DNA of 64,000 nucleotides from Zopfochytrium polystomum (GCA_025765615.1 JAIVFJ010000101.1:62001-126000), one strand, 5' to 3'; positions 21,566 through 33,684 are shown, counted from the first letter of the stretch. Notes: a model not told the origin generated them from the sequence alone. Translations and numbers: made by a program.

Positions 21566-23841
21566 ATGCGCGCAGCAGCATCACGTCCATGTGCCTTCCG
21601 CGCCCCTCCGAAGAAGACCTCGGCATGCTCACTCTCTTTCCAAATCTCGTACATTTAGACCTCATCGGTCCCATTGGGAGCGACACGGTAGCGTTGGGCT
21701 CTCCACAAGCTCTGCTTGAGTGTGTGTCGGCGATACCAGCGCTAAAGACTTTTAAAGCCCACATCGACGACAGCGTGTTCACACCGGCCCAGTTGGCAGG
21801 CCTCTTGCATGCCCTCCCTGAAGTCCAAGTTCTTGGTGGCCTGGTTCTTTCACGCTACGATTCGGTCGAGGCCTTGGACGGAATCAATCTGGAATTGCCG
21901 TCGTTGCGCGTTCTCGAGCTTGGACTAGGTCAATGCAATGTTCAAGTTGCATCCAACATCCTGGCGGCATCGAGTGCCCGCTGGTTCAAATCAGTTGAAA
22001 AGCTGAGTCTCGATGTTCCAGAGCTAGTCCCAGTGGATTCCCTGCTCAAGGCGCCCGCTGGAGTTTGGGATAAAGTCATTGATTTAAGCATAAAGTCGAG
22101 GTCGTGCAGCGTTTATGCGGAAGCCGTGGCGGGGGCACTTTCGCTGGCACCGCGAGCCGAAAAAGTGGTGTTCGTTTTGGTGTCTAGAGATGGCCCTGCA
22201 ACGTTTGGGTCCTTTGCTGGTATGCGGTCTGGGTCTGGAGATCGCCTGTTTCCGCGTCTTCTCGACCTGGAACTCGACTGGATAGACGAGGTCGAAGGCT
22301 CCACGGAATTCACAACAGACCTTTCCTGCTGGATGCTAGACAGCTTGGTCAACATTCTGTCCGCTGCGCCAGAACTCTCCAAACTCTCGTTTATGAAGTC
22401 CTGGATCGACGCTGTCGCCTCTTACAAGGCCTCTGGGTTCCAAGACTGGCTCACCTCGGCTTTGAACGCCAACAAGACGGTTTCCCCGTTGCCTCAGTCT
22501 GTTAAACCCCAACTCGGTTTCGCCCACCCCATTACTTCTTTGGAAGCACCCATAATGACTTCGCACGGCGACGGCCTCACGCTGCTTCAATTCATCTGTA
22601 GCGCCCTTCCCAACTTGCGCTCCTTGTCACGCATTCACATTCCCTACCGGGCCGTGTCTCTTCCACCACTACCTCCGCGTCTGCGTTCCCTTCGAGTTGA
22701 CACTTGCGCAACTCAGTTTCCGTGCGCCCACCTGCTAGGCCTCGTATCCTCCTCTCGTTCCCTGGCGCGACTGGACATTCGAGTTGTGTCCCCGCCCTCT
22801 CGGTTCTCCCTCATGAGTAAGCCGCCGAATCCGCTTCCTCAGGCGGTGGCGCTAGTACGGTCTGCCGCGCCAAACCTTGCCTCACTTGTGATTGACCTCC
22901 GTCACCCACATTCCTCCTCACCGCTTCTCGGCCATCAGCTCCTCCACCACCATCACCACAACCAAAGCCAGCGGCAGCATCACCACCATCGGCACCACTC
23001 ACCCGCGTCGACGCAAAAGCGACAACGAAAGATTCGTCCCGTGGCCGCAAATCCTGGCTGGGACACGGCCACCATTGCGTCTCTGGCAATGAAAGTGTCC
23101 TCTCCCCAGCCGCATACGTCTGCCTCCACCGCGGCAATCCACACACCGCACCGCGATCTGGACCAGAGCCGTCTTCATGTCACCGCAGCTAGCAGGTTGA
23201 CAACCCCGTCGCCTCGGCCTGGGACGCCAGCGCATCCCTGGGCGCCGACGCCGTCGCCCGTGCCTTCGCTCCACGGCTCGGAAGACTCGGCGACGACCGC
23301 AGCCGATTCTGACGGCGACGGCGGCAGCAACGACGACGACGAGAGAGAGTTTGACGACGACGGCAGCGGCTCGGAGGTTTCAGACGACGACGGCGGAAGC
23401 GTCGACGATGACACGGAGGAGTATGCCCGCGGCCAGCGCCTTCGCCGTGGGGGCGCGGGTGGCGGCGGTGGAGACGAGGTACGCAGCCGCGCAACCAGCC
23501 CCGCGGCCGCCGACGAGTACGCGAGCCGCGGCAGCACTTCCACGGTGCTGGGGGTGCTCCAGCCGTGGCGGTCAGCGCGTCCGACACCGGCAGCGGCGTC
23601 TACGGCAGCGACGGTGGCTCCTCGCGGGACAAAGCCTGCCGTCCCGATGACGCTGGTTGTCAAGGGCGTGCTCACGCATCGGGGCACCAGCGGCGGCGTC
23701 GCGGGCGGCGGCGGCGGCATGATGGACGGCGCGGTGACGGTTGCGAGCGTCGTCGGACGGCAGGAGGGCCGCAGCGCGGCAAAATACTTTACTGCCTTTG
23801 GCACGGACCCTTTCGATCCTTTCGACGGCATTGCGCTTTAA
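20087..23841 (+). CDS. Large F-box/leucine-rich-repeat-like protein
   Basis: Two exons (20087-20884, 21268-23841) give about 1123 aa. The 383-bp intron contains GA and GT microsatellites. After a Ser/Pro/Ala-rich start, residues around 90-125 read DLLLGHVDLETYWQAFPLVC then KSWRAVFLARIA, which resembles an F-box. The second exon contains repeated leucine-rich segments (LTLFPNLVHLDLIG, LPSLRVLELGLGQ, SVEKLSLDVPEL). The C-terminal 350 residues are low-complexity: His tract, Asp/Glu tract, Ser/Pro and Gly. A CAG run encodes polySer near 21536. F-box/LRR proteins act as substrate adaptors of SCF ubiquitin ligases, but neither domain match is strong. The start is the first ATG before the conserved part; the frame is open further upstream. 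Confidence 0.7.
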
Positions 23842-24794
23842 ATGCCCAACCGTGCCATGGCCCATGTGTGAGTTCGTATGCACCTTTTTTGTTTTCCTGG
23901 TGGAAGCAGAGTCTTTTTTTTTTTTTTGTGCTCATCCGCCCTTGCACCTCCCATTGCTGGCTTCATGATGATATGAATCTCCTCTTTGATTGCTTGTTTT
24001 ATCTTCTTTTCATACCGTCCTTCGTCTGTCCGCCTTTCATTTTATTGTTCTTGTTATGCAGTTCCTGTTGTGAACATTCTCTGTTTTTCTTCTCCTATTT
24101 TAGTGGGTCTTGCGCTCTATCCTCGCTTATTCTTTTTTTTCCCCCGTCTGAATGTTCTTTCATCAAAGCTCTTTTCTCCTACCTTCCAGTCGTCTATTTC
24201 TTGTTTGCTCTTCGTTTCTTTCCATGCTTTGACCCATGATCATCCTCGTCCTCCCTCAGCGTACTGGATGTGTGTTTGATTTCATTGAATGTTCCCACCC
24301 TTCACTTTCTTCCCAAACCTCTTGCTCAGGACTGGTTCATCGGGTTGGGGGCGTGGGAGGGAAGTGGGACGGACGAATTTGTATGTCTTCCGGTATGGCC
24401 CATCTTCTGATGGTGTCACTCACTCTGTCTGTTTTCATCCTGCCGCGGTTGGCTTTTGTCCGCGTTGAGGAGTTTTGAGCAGCGGTCTTGAGCTGCTACG
24501 TTGAGCTGCCAGTGTGGATGACGCTGGAGGATATCACCGAGTCAAGCCTGAGTGACCTCATCGTCGTGGGGGATACCGCTTGCGTTTTCCTTCACTGGAA
24601 AGCCTGTTTGGTCGGCTGTAACTTCCGACGTGTGAAGGCTGCTGTTGCTTGCTGGTTTGCGGTTGGGTTTGTCAGATCGAAAGTTACATGTATAGTACAA
24701 CGCCGCTGGGAAAGAGCAAATGGAGACCAACAATTAAAAAGGGAGCCAAAAAAGGACACGTCTAGACTCTCTCCACCTCCAACACCACAACCCA
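23842..24794. other. Spacer, T-rich 3' flank, no gene recognised
   Basis: This pyrimidine-rich DNA with several T runs lies downstream of the F-box gene and is probably 3' untranslated region plus spacer. No ORF looks like a protein. Confidence 0.5.
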
Positions 24795-25091
24795 ATGGTC
24801 ACGTCTCCGATTTCCCTCTCCCAGGCGTCCACGGAGGCAGCTGCTGGGCAACCAGCAGCCGGCCACTCGGACACCAACAGCGCGACGAGTCCAGTGGGCA
24901 CAAGGTCCCCCCGCACCGACGATATCGTTGAGCAGAGTGGCAGAGCTCCGCACCCCACATCCGCGGGTTCGCTTATTGCTATCCCACCATTCCGCTTGCT
25001 TTCTCTTCCCCTCCCTCTTACTCGCTGTCGAAAAAGGAGCTTCTTCGCACTCACGACAGAAGTTCGACTCGCCACTAAACCGGACATGTGA
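24795..25091 (+). CDS. Possible first exon of an unidentified, perhaps truncated gene
   Basis: An ATG after a C/A-rich leader opens a 98-codon frame. Its first 60 residues are Ser/Thr/Pro/Ala-rich, like the disordered N-termini of neighbouring genes. No domain is present and no convincing continuation exists downstream, where retroelement remains begin near 25.4 kb. It may be a gene cut by that insertion, or not a gene at all. Confidence 0.2.
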   Translation: MVTSPISLSQASTEAAAGQPAAGHSDTNSATSPVGTRSPRTDDIVEQSGRAPHPTSAGSLIAIPPFRLLSLPLPLTRCRKRSFFALTTEVRLATKPDM

Positions 25092-25425
25092 ACGAACCAA
25101 AAACCTTCCCTGTAACACCGCATCCGTCGGGGCTCGCAGCGCTTGCGAGGACCTCCGCAGGCAACTCAACGAGCGCGCACTGGAGAGCTCGCCGAGTGAC
25201 CCCTAACCCACCGTTTCACCGAGGGGTGGACTTTTACAGAATTCCTCGAGAAGTTGTTAACGGGAGTTCCTTCTTTATCTTGGACTTACTCCGTGGTGTT
25301 CGGGTAAACCCCATATATAGGATGTCGAGATTGTGCATCTCAGCCAAGTCCCTCAAAGCGTTCTCAGCAGAGGGCTCAGTTGGATAAGATCTTCACGTTT
25401 TGGGGATATGAACAAGAAGGGTTAA

Positions 25426-26510
25426 TCACAAATAGTGGGTAGGGAGATAAGCGATTCGAAGGTTTGAGGAGCTGGGGGCTCTGGGTAAAGATTCATCAAA
25501 GTTATCTTTGGCCTTTCCTTTGGGCTCAACCTGAGTGACAAGCATAACAGCATCATTATCAGAGTCAGGGGTCACCAGGTCACTGATTAGTGACAACGTC
25601 AGAGACGGTCTTTGGATTAGGGAAAGTATTGTAGTCACTTGCAGTGACCCCAGAGAAAAGGTTTGGGGACAGTCGACATTCTTGCCCAAGTAAATGGAAA
25701 AACGGAGTATCTCCTAACAGCGGGTGTGGATGTGTTTTGTGCGTCTTAGGCCAGTCCTCGTGAGTGTACTCGTTGATGTTGGCACAGATTACGGTTTAAA
25801 GTGTTTTAATAATCCTTTCAGCCATATTGTTAGCTCTTGGCCAGTATGGCAAAGTGAAGGTCTGTTTTATTCCTAGAACGCGTCTGATAGCATCAAGGAG
25901 GGTGGATTGGAGAGGTTGTCGGGGGGTGCATAAATTTCCGCGCACAGAAGACTTGTTCGACGAGGGTTGGCGACAGTCATATCTTCGATATCAGGCAAGG
26001 GGATTGCTTCAACCCATCAGGTAAAGTAATCTACGGTAACAAAAACGTATCTCAAGCCATCAGGGATCTTCTTAAAAGGTCCTGCAAAATCAACTGCAAT
26101 CCTCTCAAAGGGGTAGTGTCCAATTGGGACGGGGTGAAGATAACCAGGTTGGGCAGGGTGGTCTTTGATCTTCTGACATTTGTCACAACTAGCCTCAAGT
26201 CATTGCTGATTGTAGGCCACCAGCAGCTGTCTAGAAGGGTATCAAAGATTTTGCAGTGACCGAAATGTCCAGCAAAGAGGCCATCGTGGAAGAGACGGAG
26301 TGCTTCTCGTCGAATTTTGTTGGGCATGTAAAGCAGGGTAGTCAATTGATTTCCAAAGCGTCGTCCTTGAGGGGCTAGCCAGGTATATCCAGGATCAGAG
26401 GGGCGTTGAGCTCAGTTGGAGACAACAAAACCATCATCAAGTAGATCAGAGATCCAGTCTTGTTCCCATTTGAAGTGTGTTGAGAAAGAGGCTTGGTGTT
26501 CCATGACTTT
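25426..26510 (-). mobile_element. Decayed LTR-retrotransposon (Ty3/gypsy-like) integrase fragment
   Basis: Reading the minus strand through frame changes and stops gives a recognisable integrase. First comes RRFGNQLTTLLYMPNKIRRE and LFHDGLFAGHFGHCKI...CWWPTI, the zinc-binding H2C2 module. Then in another frame comes YPFERIAVDFAGPFKKIP with DYFT, a stop, and WVEAIPLPDI, the start of the catalytic core. Further on is YWPRANNMAERIIKTL with the core Glu, followed by HPLLGDTPFFHLLGQECRL, typical of the region after the core. At least two frameshifts and several stops are present, so it is dead. No long terminal repeats, reverse transcriptase or gag were found in the window. Ends are approximate. 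Confidence 0.8.
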
Positions 26511-27333
26511 TTAATACCAGGGTGCACATCAATGGAAATGTGCTTTGTCAAAATCTCCAGCGATGATTACAGGAAGTCCACATGAACGAAGGTTCTGACA
26601 GACACCAGGAACGAGTCTGCATGATTACTGCGTGGGCCGTTGGGGGACCACGCTTGGTCTGCGCTCATTTGGTGAAAGGCCTGCCGTTGACGGCAATGGT
26701 GGTGGCGATAGAAGAAGGGGCGGCGCAGCACGCACGTAGATGGGTCCGCCGGCCTGGATTTGTCCACCTGATGGGGACACTGTGTGCATGAGGGACTGGC
26801 CTATGCAGGTATACCCGCGAAGGTGGCGGTGACGGCACTGGACACCGCCTGGGCGCAGTTGGGGCAGGTGGTTGTTTGAAACTGAGTTTTGCCGGTCAGG
26901 TCCTTGGAGATGAGGAAGTTGACGACTAACTCTGGTGAAGCCCGCTTGATGCTGAGTTCCAGTGGCGACAGAAACTGAGCAAGTATCTCCCACCCCGCGT
27001 CTTTTGGAAGCCGGCGTGGCCGTGTGCGGACGTAGTACCAAAAGTGTGAAGTACGACAAATGTGGATATACTTCAGCAAGGTGAAAATACACGTCGATAC
27101 CATCGTGGAAACTAGACAATTTGAATTGCTGATAGTCAGTTTCACGCTTTGCTTTTTTCGCCTTGCTGCTCCCTTCAATTCTCCCAATTCAATCAATAGG
27201 ACTCTGTTTCATTCTGATTTATTGTTGCTGTTTGATTACCTTGCGCAGGGCTGCAGGCACACTGACTCACTGTCTGCCCAGCTGCTTCTGCAAGGCTCCC
27301 TTGCCCTGTGGTTTATCAACCGAGCGTCCTTCA
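26511..27333. other. Spacer between the retroelement remnant and the VOC gene
   Basis: Minus-strand frames here include a CPNC-containing segment (TTTCPNCAQAVSSAV) around 26.85 kb and a Pro-rich tail, but no consistent gene model could be built. It may be an additional decayed piece. No other feature is seen. Confidence 0.35.
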
Positions 27334-28344
27334 TCAAGAAGTAGCAAACAGTTTTTTGGGGTCTTTGAAAGCTTTGAATTCGAGTGCGTTGCTGCAAAAA
27401 ATAGAGGCATGTTAAAGAAGTGAAAGTTTGATGGGAATAACAGTGACTTGCCCCGAAGGATCCAAGAAAAACTGGATTTTGAAAGTTGATCGGGTTAATA
27501 CTACGTTGTTGCAACGCGCGTTACTCACCATCGTACTGTTTTCATATCAATGACCGCAAGCAAGCCGTTAGCGTCTTCTGCATCATGTAACTCTCCGAGC
27601 TGGCAGGGCGCCGTCTCACCTCTGCTCCCCTGGAAGGCCTTCAAAACGGACGTACGGCTCAATCTCAAACTTGACATTCGCCTTCTTGAGCGCTGCCGCA
27701 AACTCGTGGAAGACCGACCACTCCAAAACACCGCCAAAGTGCGGAATCGGAACGTTGTGGTCTGCGTGCAAGGACCGGTAGGTACCACTCGGTCAGGACA
27801 AAGGAACTTGTACAGTCCAAAGTGACGAAAAATGGAAGTATGCTTAACTATCTACTGGGCTTCGGCCGTCGATAGGCTGCAAATGAGATCTTTAGCCTGG
27901 ATAAATAGAGAGACTTCATAATCCGGAGATTACATCTGCGTTCTTGTCCACCCTGTGGCCTGCACGGTACAAAGCGTCAGACTTTTCAGAATTACGCGTG
28001 ATGGAACACGTACAAACGATTTGATGACCAAAGAGATTGAAGTCGATCCATTTACCGGGATCTTCCTGCATTAAAAACTGTCAGTCCGAAATCGCTTGGC
28101 TCTGTGGTCGAACGAACAATGATCGCCAACCACTCATTCACCATACCCTTCCTTGCGGGCACCCAAGGAACTGCCCGTAGAACTGACGAGCCTCTTCAAG
28201 GTCGCGAACGGGGAACGCCAGGTGGAAAGGGGTAAGCTGGCGGTTGTGCAAATGAGCAAGTGGCGCCAAAGGCGTTGCCGCGGTTGACTGCATGCGGGAA
28301 GCCGCCATCCGAAGAGGCAGGCGGTATGTCGACAGTCGCTGCAT
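27334..28344 (-). CDS. VOC-superfamily (glyoxalase-fold) dioxygenase-like protein
   Basis: At least six exons: 28147-28344, one starting at 28065, one ending at 27620, a 7-nt exon at 27529-27535, then 27452-27471 and 27334-27391. The protein reads [20 protein letters not shown], then [44 protein letters not shown], and finally [18 protein letters not shown]. This is the pattern of a small VOC family whose members carry a metal site; the enzymatic substrate is unknown. The 7-nt exon supplies the Thr-Met before FFLDPSG and is required to keep frame. The intron after FFLDPSG starts GCAAGT (GC-AG type). The junction between exon 2 and exon 3 (about 27762-27960) has no clean GT-AG solution. The first 35 residues could be a mitochondrial leader. 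Confidence 0.85.
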
Positions 28345-28714
28345 TTGACTTGGTGGGGGCGGCGAGAAAATGGATATTTTCTTTTATCCTTGACCCCCGT
28401 AATCCCGTAATCGTCAAAATCGATGAGCTCGCCCTTGTGTCCACTCAGGTTGGTGTTGCGCGGGATTTGAATTTAAAGCAGAGTAATCTTACAAAAACCA
28501 ACCAGCAGCCAAACTTTAGGAGCTAAAAAACATACTCAACAGGAGCTAGAAACTAAATTATCAACTCAAAGCAAACAAGCGGAAGTAGGGACTGACAGAA
28601 CATCATTGATGGTTGCCAGCTGGGTGTTTTCCCACAAGTTACACTCATCGCGCATTCCCAGATTATCTGCGCCAAAACAAAACTGGTCCTCAGATCACCC
28701 ACGCCCCCTGACTC
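28345..28714. other. Spacer, nothing recognised
   Basis: A/T-richer DNA between the VOC gene start and the 3' end of the POLE3 gene. No gene or strong repeat is seen. Confidence 0.5.
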
Positions 28715-29534
28715 CTACGCATCGACTCGCGCGCGCTTCGCTTGGTGTCCACCGTCATCGCCGCCGGCCCCCGAAAAGCGCGGCCCGTCGTGCCCGTGCC
28801 CGCCGTCTCTCTCCCCACCACCCTCGTCCTCCGCTGCCGCCGGAAATGGCCGCCGCTTCTCCGCGGACGCCGGCGAGACGGCAGGCGGGTTGGCGCCCTC
28901 CGCCGCCGACGCGCCGTCGTCCTTTGCCCGCTTCCCGGCCTTCTTTTCTGCCATGCGGGCACGGTAGTCTGTTACGGGAGGGGTTGGTACTCTCGTGGGT
29001 AAATGCACTTTGGAAAACGCACACAAAACTCCCCCCCTTCCCACCAACTCTTCCCCCCATATCAGACCTTTGACCGCTCGTTGAACCGCGCCACAGCATT
29101 CCTGGAACTGCAGCTCGTCCAGCGCCTGCAAAACGTCGTCGGTCGTTACAACCTTCCGTTTTGCCTCCCCTGCTCGGTCGTGCGCCCTTTTTTTGTTTTT
29201 TTGTTTTTTGGACATGGAGGAGCAGAATTTCATTAGAACCGGTCCAGGTGGTGGTGGAGGCAGAGTAGCAAGCAACGAAAAAAAGAATGGCGTACGCTGC
29301 GACGAGGTAGTTTACAAAGACGGTGCAGGTCCTGCTGAAAACCGTTCGAACCTCCTTCTGCACCGCCATGCCTTCCGGAAGCTGCAAAGCCCCACAGCCA
29401 CCGCGGATAAAATGGGGGGTTGGGTTAGTCCGTTTCGGCTCCCTCCGCAAAGAGTTGGGGTCCGCCGCGCGCTCCCCGCCCGGTCGAGCACGTACCACCT
29501 CCTTCACCAGCCTCGCGACGACCGTCTTCGGCAT
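28715..29534 (-). CDS. POLE3: DNA polymerase epsilon subunit 3 (POLE3/Dpb4), histone fold
   Basis: Four exons (29496-29534, 29296-29381, 29068-29186, 28715-28968) give about 165 aa. This small histone-fold protein pairs with POLE4/Dpb3 in DNA polymerase epsilon and with chromatin remodellers. The spliced product reads MPKTVVARLVKEV-LPEGMAV, then VFVNYLVAA-AHDRA, KRKVVTTDDVLQALDELQF and DYRARMAEKK, in the order of the family. The C-terminal 60 residues are charged and disordered, as is usual. The start ATG at 29534 is the first in frame; a short extra N-terminal exon upstream is possible because an AG lies just before it. It is divergent from AMMECR1 across G28 and T29 tracts. Confidence 0.88.
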
Positions 29535-29632
29535 CCCGACATCGTCTGTGCGCCGGTAAAGAGCCAATTGTGGTTGTTGTTATTGTTGGTGAGGGCCGCA
29601 CGAGGAGAGGCAGAGGCAGAAGGGGGGCGACA

Positions 29633-29660
29633 GGGGGGGGGGGGGGGGGGGGGGGGGGGG
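29633..29660 (+). repeat. 28-nt poly-G tract
   Basis: An uninterrupted G run lies in the divergent spacer between POLE3 and AMMECR1, about 100 bp from the POLE3 start. It has potential to form G-quadruplex structure. Confidence 0.9.
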
Positions 29661-29814
29661 ATTCAAATCAAAGTGGAAGCACGGCCGTGCTCTCGTTAGG
29701 ATATTGTTTGAGGGAGGCTGGCAGGTGCGCGATCCGGACCAATCGAGCTCATGTTCGTGCGGCTGGGTGAACGGGTGACAAGTCCAGGTCTTGTCCGCTC
29801 GCTTGTCTTTGCCA

Positions 29815-29816
<2 letters not shown>

Positions 29817-29845
<29 letters not shown>
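29817..29845 (+). repeat. 29-nt poly-T tract
   Basis: A T run about 100 bp upstream of the AMMECR1 start codon. Poly(dA:dT) tracts exclude nucleosomes in fungal promoters, so it may help set the promoter; inference only. Confidence 0.85.
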
Positions 29846-29948
29846 GACCCAAACTTGGAACCAACTCTCCGTGATCCGCCCCGCACCCTTGCCCCCAGTC
29901 CCCCACCCAACCACCGGACCGACCGACCCGCAGGCAGGCAAACAGCAA

Positions 29949-30984
<1,036 letters not shown>

Positions 30985-31314
30985 TTGAAGAAAACAAAAA
31001 ACACAATAAAAAACTTATCGTTGGCCGGTGTTTAATGATGGTCAGTGTAACACGTGTGTAGTAGTGGCACAGCGCAGCGCAACCCACGTTCCCTGGCCGA
31101 GCTGGTGAGCTGAATCAGCCGTGCTTAAGTTGGGTGCCTTGGTATTTCGGTCATTTTGAACCTGGGCATTGCAGGCGCGAAACGGTCCCTCCAAGCCAAG
31201 CGTGTTAGTTGGTAGGGACGGCACACGTGTTCGTTGGGAGGGTAGGAATGAGCGGACGCGTCAGCCGCCTTGCAGAAAAAGAATCCCAAACACCAAATCT
31301 CAGCAAAACACAGA
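30985..31314. other. Short spacer between AMMECR1 and proteasome gene
   Basis: Contains the 3' flank of AMMECR1 (AATAAA-like AATAAAAA near 31007) and the leader of the proteasome gene. No additional gene is recognised. Confidence 0.5.
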
Positions 31315-31995
31315 ATGGCAAGTCACAAACCGCCTCCTCCCCACGGGGCAGCGACCTCACCGCAGGCCCCCCGCCGCCATCCACAGATCGCTGGCCTCCG
31401 ACCCCCCCTCTCTCCCGCCGTGAACACCCCCCCTCGTCAATGACCCTCGTAGCTAGTGAGTCCAACTGGGAATGCATCTAACCCCCTCCTCCCCCCAATC
31501 TCCCACACACACCCGACCGCACTCCAACAAAAACAGGACGTCCTCATCGGCATCGTAGGCAAAGACTTTGTCCTCACCGCGTCCGACGGCAACTCTGCGC
31601 GCTCGATCGTCGTGCAAAAGCGCGGCGAGGACAAGTCGCGCATGCTCAACGACCACAACATCATGCTCTTTGCCGGCGAGTCCGGCGACACGATCCAGTT
31701 TGCAGAGTACATCCAGCGCAACGTGCAGCTGTACAAGATGCGGAACGGGCTGGATCTCAGTACGAAGGCGGCCGCGAGCTTTACGAGGAGGGAGTTGGCC
31801 ACGAGTTTGAGGAGCAGGGTGCGTCGGCTTTTTTGGGGGCGAGGGTTCGCGTTTGCTGGGAGGTGGGCGAGGGGCTGGGTCATTGTTTGCTGGCTTGGCC
31901 TTGAACCACTCGGCGGCCCAGACCGCGCGTCCGATGCTAACATTGAAATACTCCACGCCGTCTACCCACCAAATCACCTCCTCTCCCCTTCCCCT

Positions 31996-32028
<33 letters not shown>

Positions 32029-32334
32029 TTTTAGCATCCATACAGCGTGAACGTCTTGATTGGCGGCGTCGACCCAAAGACCGGCCACCCGGAGCTCTAC
32101 TGGCTGGACTACCTCGCATCCTCTGTCAAACTGAACTACGCGGCGCACGGATACGCCTCGTACTTTTGCATGTCGACCATGGACCGATACTGGAAGGAGG
32201 GCCTCACGGTCGACGAGGCGATCTCGCTTGTGAAGAAGTGCCTGGCCGAGCTGGCCGAGCGGCTCGTCATCAACATGCCGCAGTTTTTCGTCAAGATTGT
32301 GGATGCCAACGGCGTGCGCACTGTGGACCTGTAA
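31315..32334 (+). CDS. PSMB2: 20S proteasome subunit beta-4 (PSMB2/Pre1)
   Basis: Three exons: 31315-31317 (the ATG alone), 31537-31818 and 32035-32334, giving 194 aa. The protein starts M-DVLIGIVGKDFVLTASD and contains LFAGESGDTIQFAEYIQRNV, FTRRELATSLRSR, HPYSVNVLIGGVDP and AAHGYASYF, matching the non-catalytic beta-4 subunit. The first exon was chosen because ATG is followed directly by GCAAGT, the consensus of GC-AG introns, and joining it to GACGTC at 31537 recreates the family N-terminus. A competing ATG at 31440 would need a weak GTAGCT donor. Intron 2 ends in a CA repeat followed by TTTTTAG. It is convergent with RAD6. Confidence 0.92.
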
Positions 32335-32616
32335 AAGCGTAGTGTGGGGGGGTGTGGCATAAATAAACAAGCGTGAGGGTGGCACGAACAGTTGTGCGGT
32401 GGTTGCTTTTATTGGGTGCTTGTGGTGGTGTTGATTATGAAAAATGGGTCCCGCCTCACTCCCGCCACTCATTCCTCCTTGCACCGTCGTCGTCCGGCAC
32501 CCTTGCAACAACGCACACTAAAAACCAGGACGGCACGGGCGCAAGGGTACCATAAAAAAAAAAAAAAAAAAAAAAAAGGGAGTGCACGAGGGAATGATAG
32601 TCTCGAGACAGACAGA

Positions 32617-33325
32617 CTAACTGTCGACCCAAGAGCTCTCGACGGTTTCCCGCACCCGCCTGTTATACGCCTTGCGGTCTTCTTGGAACAGGCGGGCGGC
32701 CTCAGCGTTGGCGGGGCTGTTTGGGTTGGGATCGTGGAGCAGAGATTGAATGGAAGTCAAAATCGCAGCGGCATCGTAAGTTGGAGACCTGCATGTCAAC
32801 GTTTGGCATTAGAATGCAGTTTGGATGGACGACGAACAGTGAAAGAAGCAAGAACAGCAACTAACCATCGGTTTTGGAGAATATCGAGGCAGAGATCGCC
32901 GTTGGCGTACCTGCGGGGGAAGAGATGGGTTGGTGTCAAAGCGCTTGTTTGGGGTGTGCGTCATCACAAATCAGGGGGGGTGTGACAAGGGGAGGCGCAG
33001 GCATGGTCCCACATCGTCCTCCTCCTCCTACTCCGCCTCCGCCATTTGCATGATGATGGGGCGCTCCTCCTCCGGTTACTCACACGTTCGGGTGGAACAT
33101 CTTGCTGATGAACCTGACGTGCGGCGGCTTTGTCGGGTAGCTCTCGTCAAAGGTGAGGACCAGCTTGAAGGTGCCGTCCTCGAACGGCGTGTCCTCGGGC
33201 CCAAAGATGACCGCGTTCCACACCAGCACGTTGTCCGGGCACGGGGCGCCCGACACGCCCTCGGGCGGGTCCGTCTGCAGGCGCTTGAAGTCTCGCATGA
33301 GGCGGCGCTTGGCGGGGGTCGACAT
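32617..33325 (-). CDS. RAD6: Ubiquitin-conjugating enzyme E2 RAD6/UBC2 (UBE2A/B)
   Basis: Three exons (33084-33325, 32866-32910, 32617-32788) give 152 aa, the exact length of human UBE2A and UBE2B. The E2 works with Rad18 and Bre1-type ligases to ubiquitinate PCNA and histone H2B. The sequence is near-canonical: [49 protein letters not shown] then [15 protein letters not shown] with the catalytic Cys88, followed by [17 protein letters not shown] and NPNSPAN. The 45-nt middle exon carries the active site. It has no long acidic tail of the yeast Rad6 kind. It is divergent from a small coiled-coil gene. Confidence 0.97.
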
Positions 33326-33665
33326 GGTTTATTTGCGTTTCGTTTCGTTCCTCGGGTGTGGAGAGTGTGGGTGGGGAAGGCGGCGGCGGCGGCGGTGGGG
33401 TGTGGACGGAGGCGGCGGCAGGCGGCGGGAGGCAAGGAAAGGGACGAGGGCTTTTCAGATTTTTTCTTTTTTTTCTTTTTTTTTTTTTCCTGGTTTTTGT
33501 TGTTGTTTCGATTGGCTTTGCTTTGATTTTTTTTTTTTTTTTTTTTTTTTTGTGTTCGTTTGTTTTCTGTCTGTGTGATAAAGAGGCAAAGATCACCCAC
33601 CATACCACACCGGCAGAGAAAGAAGATGATGAAATGCTGCGAAATAGAATGGAAGGACTTGGCAA

Positions 33666-33684
33666 ATCACGTGACTGTCACGTG
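33666..33684. promoter_or_regulatory. Two adjacent CACGTG motifs in the RAD6 divergent spacer
   Basis: ATCACGTGAC (33666-33675) and GTCACGTG (33677-33684) lie 2 bp apart, about 340 bp upstream of RAD6 and of the coiled-coil gene alike. The extended RTCACRTG form matches the Cbf1/Mitf-type bHLH site. Function is inferred from sequence only. Confidence 0.4.

Noticed and set aside
22915..22945. CACCGCTTCTCGGCCATCAGCT resembles the 5' end of U2 snRNA
   Set aside because: The similarity stops after about 15 bases, no branch-site recognition sequence or Sm site follows, and the stretch is inside a continuous coding exon.
31030..31200. Structured-looking sequence considered as a 5S rRNA or tRNA
   Set aside because: Neither strand has the 5S internal control boxes or a tRNA B-box with a matching cloverleaf.
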